Of a DNA stretch of 64,000 nt, positions 56,201 to 64,000 are shown piece by piece. Positions within the stretch are counted from its first letter, which is position 1. Each line of letters opens with the position of its first letter. The stretch spans positions 124,001-188,000 of the forward strand of contig NW_019173954.1 of assembly GCF_001642475.1 (NCBI RefSeq), read 5' to 3'. This DNA is from Fonsecaea monophora. Its lineage: Eukaryota; Ascomycota; Eurotiomycetes; Chaetothyriales; Herpotrichiellaceae. A program made the translations under genes and the position numbers. Under the pieces are notes generated by a model that made no database searches, was not told the origin of the DNA, and saw only the letters and a list, made by a program, of their open reading frames with translations.

Positions 56201-57444
56201 TGTGTGTGTGTATAGAAAAGGCCATCTCCGCCGACATAGCTTTTGGTCCGCTTGCATAAAAGGACATTTACCAGCCTGCTCCATGGTTTCACAATAGGGG
56301 TCTTGACTGCATTTTCGAGTATCGGGTCTTTGGTAGTCTGGGCAACCAACTTGAACGCCTCCCGTACTCGCTGAGATTTCGAGTTCGACAATCCCTTTGT
56401 ATGGTTCTCCTTCAGAAATTCCACAGTTCGAGTCTTGACGTCTTCATCGCCAGTTTTCCAGGCTTCTTCAAGCTGCAAGCACAAGCCACAGAAGAACTCC
56501 TTATCCGGCTTAGAGCCCTCATTGTCACACATACTGCAGAAGAGCTCCTTGAGCATGATAAATGCCCCAGAACGTATAAGCAGGTCCGTGTATCGAAGTG
56601 CATCATACCATGGCTTCCGTTGTTGGAAGCAAGATCCAAGGAAATCACAGCCTGTAGCTGCCCCGGAATTCTGGGCCACCAAAGTTTTTATGGCCTTGAC
56701 GAATGATTTCGCCTTCTCTGCAGTTTCGTCTATTGACACGAGCTCCCGAACCAAACTCTCCAGGTTGAGGGTCCAAGCCGCGCTAGCAACATTCCCAACC
56801 GTACTCAAAAGGCCTATGGAAGTCTCCCAAAGTGCTGTCCAAGGGTCTTGATCATTTGGGATTCCAACCAAAGTCTGGTGGGCATATGAAGCACGGTGAG
56901 ATAGCCGCAGCACTTTGCTGTTGCTCGAATCCTTCAACTGACGTAACAAGGAAGTGTGGATATAATCCTTGCTGAGGCCCTCGACCTTGAGGGTACTCAT
57001 AGTGTCGAGGAGGAGAGACAATGAATAGATAAGAGAATACTGGGTCGTGGGATTGCCGGCCTGGCGTACAGTCTCTGCTAAACCCTTCTGGAGGCTGTCA
57101 AGGGCTCGGCCGAGGTCAGGTTCGACATCTAGAACTGTAGGACTTTGTAAAGTCGAGTTGAATGAGTCTAAAAGCGTTTGCTCCATCGCAGCGTTACTGG
57201 TGCTTCGCTTTCCCATGATGAGGACAAAGGTATCGAAGAGGGTCTTGTAAGTTTCCCGAGAGAGGACTTTAGATAATGCCGCTGCTTCGGGGTACCATGA
57301 TGGTTTCCGTTCATCCTGGAAAAGCCGCACCATCTCTTCCGACAAGGCTTGCAAAACCAGCCCATCCTGTGAGGGTGTTGGGGTTTTTTCCTGTAGTCGC
57401 TTGATCAGGTCTTGAACGCATTGAGGCCTGCTTGATGGATCCAT
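53275..57444 (-). CDS. NACHT-domain NLR-like receptor with degenerate helical repeats
   Basis: Single exon, 1389 aa. Residues 1-470 are alpha-helical, without a recognised effector domain. The NACHT ATPase follows: Walker A GQAGVGKST 541-549, Walker B LFILDGLDE 627-635, sensor IITSRPN 660-666. A winged-helix/HD region ends in the typical FLHLTYQEFFAAQYF at 845-859. From about 990 a weak repeat of the form (L/S)(P/S)xx(V/I/C)LxxL recurs at 990, 1059, 1091, 1126, 1220 and 1256, with looser copies near 1027 and 1294, mostly 32-38 residues apart. The tail is acidic. Fungal NLRs are proposed to detect non-self and trigger cell death or defence; the ligand here is unknown. It is a probable accessory gene between two conserved genes. 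Confidence 0.88.
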   Translation of the reverse strand: MDPSSRPQCVQDLIKRLQEKTPTPSQDGLVLQALSEEMVRLFQDERKPSWYPEAAALSKVLSRETYKTLFDTFVLIMGKRSTSNAAMEQTLLDSFNSTLQSPTVLDVEPDLGRALDSLQKGLAETVRQAGNPTTQYSLIYSLSLLLDTMSTLKVEGLSKDYIHTSLLRQLKDSSNSKVLRLSHRASYAHQTLVGIPNDQDPWTALWETSIGLLSTVGNVASAAWTLNLESLVRELVSIDETAEKAKSFVKAIKTLVAQNSGAATGCDFLGSCFQQRKPWYDALRYTDLLIRSGAFIMLKELFCSMCDNEGSKPDKEFFCGLCLQLEEAWKTGDEDVKTRTVEFLKENHTKGLSNSKSQRVREAFKLVAQTTKDPILENAVKTPIVKPWSRLVNVLLCKRTKSYVGGDGLFYTHTQTDPPSSDLFNTAWKRCKRAQEFYADMAIRDRYLCPTEKTLHIVRLFGESLPMDKCYINLVISQKTSSSAEDQAPAKADFDQFFLLRRLRVEDDPDSKPIAMEDIFNGNGGHGTDQPIEPKRVLIYGQAGVGKSTLCKKMVHNFLCEKMWANRFDRVLWIPLRRLKDPQGRPARRTLKDVIHEDLLLDTPDKDQFATAMQDLIMTDNGSNRTLFILDGLDEMSTELGRESDSYRFLRSLLNKPYVIITSRPNRVNMQQIGAMNLVLNTTGFAKDQVHEYVKSTARGHSSEILGFISQRPIVQGLVRIPIQLEALCASWDQGGKYQKNAPATMTGLYRSIELSLWRKDASCSLDETETEIREKVQDQINLVQAMAFIGLCSNRIEFDIEAINNIRKRLRGKEFAPTTLLPHMSFIRSSTSLSARTQPSTYHFLHLTYQEFFAAQYFVKCWQSRQDLLPESLVNPDPSKPAEKITPGIFIQREKYSPRYHIFWLFVSGLLHETCSLEDQCAFFKEIESSPRDLLGPRHQRLVMNILSQRERSRPHNQIVQRWEDCLSDWLLFDSEFNSRSYLAREFELPERVLEKTIERSANVASHPDMLVGTLFESMRRREAVLSPNLVLLATTWLRGGKFKLVRTILWALHTQTGLSEECLRAVAGSLFQHTSCSFPGLQTLRIQGNLPDDVLMTVTRFLFYRKAFWSNQEHCIEILRQQQSLPDDVLNRLRARLSNPPQQIGEILDALLQQFRNRMDPEEDSSDGQGYESFEIDGVGSVNLDALPELLGMLSSPNRKQTKMGAAQANKIGQEDEPLSTEVLQKLVELATDNDNNNNGKMKEAQKALGSVTSLPTDILKGLILDKRQSKWAWKLLLKHHRNAAEIILHPEMTDQDMETLYRLWLKVAFRHSCSWHLSGPTLCLGIADAFQECRFNPPRTVTRATFLARVQNARHVIEDETGRAFSLGMKEAITTEEEDDEEVLVS

Positions 57445-57990
57445 GCTTGACCTTCAGAGGATGATCATATAAACTAGCCTCAAATACAGTCGCCAATGCA
57501 GATTTTCAAGAAGGGAGCGTTTTGGTTCTGCATTTGAGTACCTACGGGTTCCAGCCTGAAATGATGAGTTGGCATTTCTCAGCAACAGCTGTGTGTTGGT
57601 GCTATTCGCGCGCTTTCTTGACTCAATCATCGTCGATCGAGAGCCAACCATTCCGCATGCAGCAATACCGTATTACCGACAAGGATGCAGGAAATGTAAA
57701 CTGCAAATGGTTGGCTAGACCCCGGCATTGGGCAGACCATTAAGCGGAAGCCTGCTTGAAACCTAAAGAATCCCTCACCGGTTGCCGCACTGTAAAAAAA
57801 AAGATAAACTTATCCGTCGAGATCAAAGATTCGGTTCCCTGTTCCTGACTACTCAGTGACAGCGTTGCCACGATTCGGATCAAGGCTTCTTTTCTTTTCT
57901 TTTCTGTTCTGTATGGATAGATAGCCAACGATAAAACCTTTTTCTTGGGTTAAAAACAGTGACGGAACAAAGGATAGAATATTTTCATCG
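57445..57990. other. intergenic: NLR promoter and YND1 3' UTR
   Basis: Both neighbours are minus strand, so the part near 57445 is the NLR promoter and that near 57990 the YND1 3' end. A TTTTCTTTTC-type tract lies near 57888-57908. No gene seen. Confidence 0.45.
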
Positions 57991-60159
57991 TCATAACATC
58001 CTGGTCGGACTCCCGTTCCTGCTCTTGGATCGCCCATTCACCCCTGCATCGCCGCCGGCCAGGCTCTCTCGACTCTCCGTCCTGACCACCAGTCCTGAGC
58101 GATCGATCGGGTTCGGCTTCAGCCTGTCTGGACCGTGCCGCTTGCCCTGGAAAGGCGAGTTCCTGCCCTGTGATGTCGGTCGGCTCGGGTTGGACTTGGA
58201 GAAAGCCACGTCAGCTTCGAGGACTGTGCTGTCCTCGTCGGACATGTTGTCCAGCTCAAAGTCGTTGGGGTCGTAGAGCTGCTGTGAGGTCCCTTCCTCG
58301 AGATCGCGGTCTCGGTCAAGATGGTAAGCGCCTTTGCGGCGACTCAGGAGCGCATGGAGAAACTTCAACGGTGTCCTCAGTTTCGGAGTTGACGACGGTG
58401 AGTAAGCAGAGGACGAAGACGGGGAGGCGGGTCGAAGGGAAAGGTAGATCCTCGAACGCCGTTGGCGGCCGCAGAGATAGAATGTCGCAATGATCAAGAT
58501 GAGGAAGAAGAAGATGAATCCCGGCAGGCGGTGCGGAGTGTCAGAGTTGAAGAGCGTGTCGTGGATGTGGTCCGTTATACTCTGGCCACCGTCATCACTA
58601 CCACTGGTCTCTTGCAAGTCGGAAGCAGGTACTCCGGAGTGGTGGCCTGGAGCGGCTTGAAGCAAGCCTCCACCAGGATACTGAAAGTCTTTGGGGATCC
58701 CAGGCACATTACTTCCAAATCCAACAGGTAAGTCCCCGTCCGAGGCAGGCGGAATCTCTGCAGACGCATACAAAAGCATCTTGCCCATTGTCCAACTGAC
58801 TTCTGTGGATTTGATTTTGTTCACAGCCTGGAACGGATCGAGGAACCCCTTATCCTCGGCGCCCTCCAGAACTTCCTTGGTGCCGTTATGTGATGAGACG
58901 TCCGTGTCTTCGAGTCCGACTCTGGGAATCCCAATGCCATCATGAAGCATATTAATCAGCCAGCTGGCCTTGAAACACACTTCCAGTGCGCTCTTTTCGT
59001 CAACTTTGTTACCCCACATGTTGTCCTCGATACCCTTCCGAATATCCGACCAATCTTGCTCACAGAACTCCTTGACCCTCTTCTGATAGGTATTAAAGTC
59101 GTATGATTTATCCTTGTGCGCCATCTCAAAAATCTCGTGCGTAGTGTGCCAGTACTCACTCACACCGACAAAGTGATTAACATCAAAGTCGATGGCAGGA
59201 ACGTGGACTCCATGCACCAGGCACGGCTCGTCTGGGCAGGGTACATCCTTCTCCAGCAAGGGAAATGTCCGCCTGAGACATTCATCAAATTTCCCGACGC
59301 CCCGTAGATAGTGGTTGGACAGAGAGGGACCGTCGTCTGAAATGATGGTGCCGTCGAAGTTTACTCGCAGTCCTGTCGGCAAGCATGGATCGGGAACCTC
59401 TAGAATCCCATCAATGGCATAGGATTCTTCCAGGTCCTCCACGTATCTCCGTCGTGCCTCGTTGGCGCCAAACCCCAGCCATGTCGTGACAAAGACCTTG
59501 TACTCCTGCGGCACCCCATCGATGGTGCGGAGACGTAACAGGGTGAGATCGTTGGCGTGTTTCTCTGCTTCTGTGGCATTTGGTGCAAACGCGATCTGTG
59601 CGGACGCGCCACCCATGTCTAAAAAGCCGTATGTATGGTGGCCCTTGCCGTGATGGTGGTCTTCGGGCTCGTCAAATCCCCCCAGCAGATAATTCGCCGC
59701 AGTCCACCCGTACAGCCCTTCTGTCTCGCCGGAAATTACTTGTACATGAACATCGCAGTCTGGTATTGAGAATTTCGTCTCGGATTGGATATAAGAACAG
59801 ATATTTCGGAGGAGGCTATTTTGTTGTCTGTCAGGGAGGAGGCGCATGCCCGCCGTCGCGAGCAGAAAAATAGGTGTGTCAGGAACGGCATCTTTGGGGA
59901 TGTGTTCGAGGGCGTGGTCAAGGAGGGGTTTTAGGTGGTCTGGACCGACCAAGTCGGGTGTGTCGCCAAAGGTTGAGACTCCCGGGTGCACCTTTTTCGT
60001 CCACTTGTCCTTTGTCTCCAATTCCGGCAACGAATGTAGGGAGGTGTGATCGAGTCGAGCGACCGAGTTGGGGAGCCATCGGTATATGTAAATTCTGGTC
60101 CCGGACGAGCCAGCATCCAGGACTACACCGTAACGTTTATCAGGCCCGTCGCCCATCAT
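57991..60159 (-). CDS. YND1: Golgi apyrase Ynd1, GDA1/CD39 nucleoside phosphatase
   Basis: Single exon, 722 aa from the ATG at 60159. Apyrase conserved regions in order: VVLDAGSSGTRIYIYRW (about 12-28), IFLLATAGMRLLP near 98, SGETEGLYGWTAANYLLGG near 145 and GFLDMGGASAQIAF near 180. There is no N-terminal signal anchor; one membrane segment lies at about 543-562 (LPGFIFFFLILIIATFYLC) followed by a 160-residue Ser/Pro/Asp-rich cytosolic tail. This topology matches yeast Ynd1 (tail-side anchor), not Gda1 (N-terminal anchor). In the Golgi lumen the enzyme hydrolyses NDPs and NTPs left by glycosyl transfer, allowing nucleotide-sugar import. The second Met (60156) is an alternative start. Confidence 0.93.
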   Translation of the reverse strand: MMGDGPDKRYGVVLDAGSSGTRIYIYRWLPNSVARLDHTSLHSLPELETKDKWTKKVHPGVSTFGDTPDLVGPDHLKPLLDHALEHIPKDAVPDTPIFLLATAGMRLLPDRQQNSLLRNICSYIQSETKFSIPDCDVHVQVISGETEGLYGWTAANYLLGGFDEPEDHHHGKGHHTYGFLDMGGASAQIAFAPNATEAEKHANDLTLLRLRTIDGVPQEYKVFVTTWLGFGANEARRRYVEDLEESYAIDGILEVPDPCLPTGLRVNFDGTIISDDGPSLSNHYLRGVGKFDECLRRTFPLLEKDVPCPDEPCLVHGVHVPAIDFDVNHFVGVSEYWHTTHEIFEMAHKDKSYDFNTYQKRVKEFCEQDWSDIRKGIEDNMWGNKVDEKSALEVCFKASWLINMLHDGIGIPRVGLEDTDVSSHNGTKEVLEGAEDKGFLDPFQAVNKIKSTEVSWTMGKMLLYASAEIPPASDGDLPVGFGSNVPGIPKDFQYPGGGLLQAAPGHHSGVPASDLQETSGSDDGGQSITDHIHDTLFNSDTPHRLPGFIFFFLILIIATFYLCGRQRRSRIYLSLRPASPSSSSAYSPSSTPKLRTPLKFLHALLSRRKGAYHLDRDRDLEEGTSQQLYDPNDFELDNMSDEDSTVLEADVAFSKSNPSRPTSQGRNSPFQGKRHGPDRLKPNPIDRSGLVVRTESRESLAGGDAGVNGRSKSRNGSPTRML

Positions 60160-63065
60160 GAGAACCAATCTTTCATGTTCGGAATTAAACAAGGAGTTGA
60201 ACCAGTCAACTGCAAAAGACTAGTGTAGGGATTGGAGGAATAGCGTGGCCGATAGGTTGTTGAAGCGAGAGAGAAGAGAACAGACACTGTCGATACGATA
60301 GAAGGTGAAAGCGATGATTTCAGGTTTGAGAATTCGTGCACATGTGCACGGCGTTGTTTCCCCAGACAAGACAACAATCAAAGGTTACGTAGACACACGT
60401 GATGCATCAGGCTAATATCACCGTTTATAGTTAGCGTCGATTGTGTCTTTCAGCCTCGTCCAGCCTCGTCGGCCTGGTCTATGGGGGCATGAGAAGCAGT
60501 GGGCACAATGATGGGGATATCTCTAGCAGTGGTCTAATCTTTGTTCGGTCAGTACAGAGGCTAGATTACACACGCTGGACCTCTTCGGCCGCATACTTCC
60601 TCATACCATACCAGCGAGGTCCACTTCAGAATACCGACAGCAGTCAGGAAAGCACCTGGTCACTCGATGAGACAAGTCCGTCCTCAGACAAATCTTATCC
60701 CTCTAGCAAGAGTATGCGTTGTACTGCTCGCATCCTTGGTCTCGCAAAGGGGTCAAAACTCTGCAAAGAGGGACGGACAATGCAGCTCTCTTTCAGGTAA
60801 GCCACGCATGATTCGGGTCTCAACTGAGCAAACAGCAAGGGGCCTGGCTACCCGACCTGTGCTGCCCATCCCTTACTGCGGTTGATGGTGCCTTTGGAAG
60901 GGATTTCAGCTGCAAGTTGAGCGTTATTTGTCCGCCCGGGAAAAGTGACAGATGCATTCCCCGATGAGATTCTCCTGATCCAAAGCAAGCCATCAGTTCG
61001 GTTGTGTATGGAGTACGACGTCCTTTGAATACCAATACCTTACCAAACCCTTACAGGACTGGAGGGCAAAGAGCGGTGAAGGGCTATAGGGAGGCAGCAA
61101 ACGGGGAAGCCCCCTGGGCCCTGGGGGGACCCTGGGACCCCTAAAAAGATGCCGGTGCGGTACCTGCAGAAGCATCCGGGGGGCGTCAACCGCTTGTTTT
61201 GACGTCCCATGGCGCCCCCCTTTTTCCCTGCATGGTACCTCCCAGCCTTGCATCGGTCGCCACTGGCGGTGTGAGCCCTGAGCAGGTTCATGCGACATGT
61301 CAACTTACAACTTGGTTTGACAAAACGCAAGCCGTTGTGTGAGGCGGCACGGCGCAGGATCTCCTCTTCGGGCCTTCAGCTTCCGTACATGTGAAACCCT
61401 GGTTTCCATCTACTACGACTTGGTAGCCAAACGGGAGCGAGGGGGCAAAAGTTCCCAAGGGAAATAGAGCCTGGACCGGACATCAAATCAAGCACGGGTC
61501 GCAGTCTGGTTGCAGGCAGCAGAGCTGCAGCCTACCGACGTGCGCAGCAGAAGAGCCGCCTTTCTGATGGAATAATAGGTACGAGTCAATAGCAGTCCGT
61601 GGATGCTAGCCCAACAATTTAGCTTCAGGGGGCGTTTGTTTCAAGAGTCTCAAGCGGGAAACATCGCCTCTGCGCCTCTCCCGCTCTTTTGCCTGGCGCA
61701 AGTGTCAAAACCAAGTATCTGATGGTGTGTGGAAGCGATTGGCTGACACTTGCCCAGTAAAGGAGGGCGACATTCCGAGTCTATCCAAGGCAACAATATT
61801 CGTATACGAGCGATCCAGTCCAAAGACATAAGATAAGCTAGGAGTTCAGGCGGCAAGGGGAAGAAAGGAACGCCCTCCTCGTCCTAAACATACGCGGTAC
61901 TGTTTCACCATCTCGCATACCCGACTATCTACTCGTAGCGACTGCCACCAAACGCCTTGAACTGACTGTGCAAGGCGCGAAAAACACCAATCAACTCGGG
62001 TAGGGGCATGGTGACTCTATGAGGCTGCCCGGGCGGCCTGAAGATACAAAATATGGGGACTTGTATATACACACACCAACTGGGCGTTATTGCCTTTTCC
62101 GATTATGCTTGGACTAGGTATGTATTGTGATCTATATACAGCATACTCCGTACGAGTACACAAGGATACTTTTTCCAAGGTTGCCTTTTTTGCAACGAAA
62201 ACACGTGAAGATGTGTGATGATAATCCCTTTCACACACTACGATTGGGACCGAGCAAGCAGCCATGATCAATAGTTCATGCACGTCGCTGGAAGGGGTTC
62301 CAGAAGTTCAGGGCGCCGGTTGGGGTCACACAAGCTTCGAGCCTGGGGTCTTCAGTCTCTACTTAGAGGAGAGGAGCATGTCACAGGTGATTCAGTATTG
62401 GTTGGTAAAGCCCATCATCCATCCACAGCTTGTCACCCCTCTCACTCTCTCTATCCCTTCACCCCTTCACCCCTTGTGCGAGTACAGACTCGCCCAGCCA
62501 GAAGGTCTTGCCCGTCACGCGGATTCAGCGGCTTCTACCTTCCAAGTGACCATAACTACCGAGTACAGCCACCAACATGATGGTGGCGATGATGATGATA
62601 ATGTCAAAAACCAATCCATTCCCGCACGGACCCGAATCTAAGATCTGATTAATCCTGACCAACAACTCCAGCAACAATGAGCCATGTGCTCCCGTTCTCG
62701 GGCCCCCCCTGCACCCTTGCATCGTCTCCTCCCCTCTAGAGTCTAGACGACCTATCACCGGAGTTCACGGCCTCGCAAGCGAGCCAACGGCAACAAACGG
62801 GTTCGACGGACATCCAATCGTTCTTTGTGTCGCCCCCTCCACCCCCTCCATCGTCGATGCAGCCGCTGACGATGGCCTGCATGTGCTTGGGACTGGGAGA
62901 GCAAATGGGATTGAGGAGCGCAGGTGGGAAGTGGGAAAAACCGCTCATTCATCGACGGTTCTACTCGCTCGTTAAGGAATGATTCCGTGTTTTTCTTGAA
63001 AGGTTGCTCCGTAGTGTCTCCGTCTCTGATCCGGCTGAAAGATTGAGAGACAGAGACACGGACAA

Positions 63066-63083
63066 AGAGAGAGAGAGAGAGAG
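63066..63083. repeat. (AG)9 microsatellite
   Basis: Perfect AG dinucleotide run in the gene-free right part of the window. Confidence 0.9.
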
Positions 63084-63938
63084 GGCGTCCTCGGTAGCAT
63101 TTGGAGTGCCTTTGGCTCACTAAGCGCCCCGATGTTCTTTTCGTGTTCACCCGCACCTCCATTACGAGAACAGAGGACTCACAGGACGGATGGTACAAGG
63201 GGTCCAACACGAACACACCTCGACACACACCTACATACCTCTAACTAACTGGGCAAAGGAAGGAAAAGAAGCAAAACTTCAACGAGGTTTTTGCCGCCCT
63301 TGAGGACACCCTCTTCGGATCATGTGCCTCAGTGCCTCGCCAGCACCAACCCTCGATAGCGATGGCGATGGCGATGGCGGCTTCTAGCCAGGCTTTTTCC
63401 AAGTCCAAGTCCAAGCATGTCCAGCTGTGCAAGCTTGCCAGATACCAGATAGAGTTTCTCCGGCCGTGGTATTGACGCCGGTATTTGACTTTACAAAAAC
63501 CACCACTTTACCAAGTACATACCTAGAAGATATAGAGCCTTCACACCTGGGCACCACACCCGGGCAAGTCTTTTACTGTGTGCCTGCTAACTACGAGGTA
63601 CTCGCCCTTCACTGCCTCTAGACGCCCGTGGCGACCACGCCCAAGAATCTGTTATTCGACGCCTATCACAGTGTACTCGTACTTGTACTCGTAGTGGCTG
63701 TGCCTAGCCTTTGTGGCTTTTATCCCGAGTACGTCGTTAGATACCCAGTTTTCCTCTTTTCGCCACCAAATATCCCTCGCCGCAGCATTCTGCCTTGATA
63801 TTGGCTTGTTCTTTGCGAAGTGCATGAGCTCATGTTGAAAACTGCTGCCTGATCTGTGAGGCAATTATTCTTCTCTCAGGCCAGCAGTGCGGCAGTCTGT
63901 TTGTCGCAATGTTTGCGGGCGTGTTTGAGTGTCTGTGA

Positions 63939-63957
63939 GTGTGTGTGTGTGTGTGTG
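63939..63957. repeat. (GT)n microsatellite
   Basis: Perfect GT run, preceded by GTGTTTGAGTGTCTGTGA, an imperfect extension of the same repeat. Confidence 0.9.
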
Positions 63958-64000
63958 GATAACGCGCGTTCTTTTGGTTTTGGCCTGGCCTGGTCTACTT

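Larger units (their letters stand above)
60160..64000. other. 3.8-kb gene-free end of window
   Basis: The left end holds the YND1 promoter; the rest up to the window edge shows no supported gene. A GC-rich block with runs of C and G lies near 61095-61225. Microsatellites occur near 63066-63083 (AG), 63357-63379 (GCGATG) and 63939-63957 (GT). Open frames up to 157 codons have no recognisable feature. The upstream region of a gene beyond 64000 is possible. Confidence 0.45.

Noticed and set aside
62264..62641. 125-codon open frame in the right-end gene desert
   Set aside because: No domain, no signal peptide, no splice continuation and repeat-like composition at its end; not supported as a gene.

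Overview
This is a nuclear genome window from a filamentous ascomycete (Pezizomycotina). I infer this from the gene set (VPS15, IML1, LST4/FNIP, BCD1, RRB1, YND1, a fungal-type transcription factor, a fungal NACHT receptor), from long coding blocks with few introns of about 46-83 nt carrying GT...AG ends and CTAAC/CTAAT/CTGAC-like branch sites, and from Ser/Pro-rich extensions on housekeeping proteins. Eurotiomycetes, perhaps Chaetothyriales, would fit, but I cannot prove the order from sequence alone. Exon borders were worked out by hand from splice signals, reading phase and family motifs; start codons are the first ATG that fits.

Layout. 0-6 kb: a mitochondrial rhomboid protease, a metallo-beta-lactamase of the lactonase type and a secreted class-3 lipase, all on the minus strand. 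8-13 kb: a Zn-cluster-less fungal transcription factor (plus) and a low-complexity hypothetical protein (minus). 13-18 kb: RRB1 (minus) and an SDR (plus) diverge from one promoter region; the SDR converges on BCD1 (minus) with only 25 bp between stop codons. 17.7-20.9 kb has no recognisable gene. 20.9-25.6 kb: a DENN-domain protein (plus) and a 3-hydroxyacyl-CoA dehydrogenase (minus), convergent. 26-36 kb: VPS15 (minus) and a TBC RabGAP (plus), divergent. 37-46 kb: a SNF2-RING helicase (minus) and LST4/FNIP (plus), divergent, followed by IML1/DEPDC5 (plus). 53-57 kb: a NACHT-type NLR (minus), then YND1 apyrase (minus). 60.2-64 kb has no recognisable gene.

How the genes relate. Several act at endomembranes and in nutrient signalling: VPS15 (PI3-kinase complex), TBC and DENN proteins (Rab GTPase control), LST4 and IML1 (two GTPase regulators upstream of TORC1, adjacent and codirectional) and YND1 (Golgi nucleotidase). 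RRB1 and BCD1 both serve ribosome biogenesis. The most accessory-looking gene is the NLR, set between the conserved genes IML1 and YND1; its C-terminus hides a degenerate helical repeat. I found no rRNA, no convincing tRNA, no CRISPR and no intact transposon.
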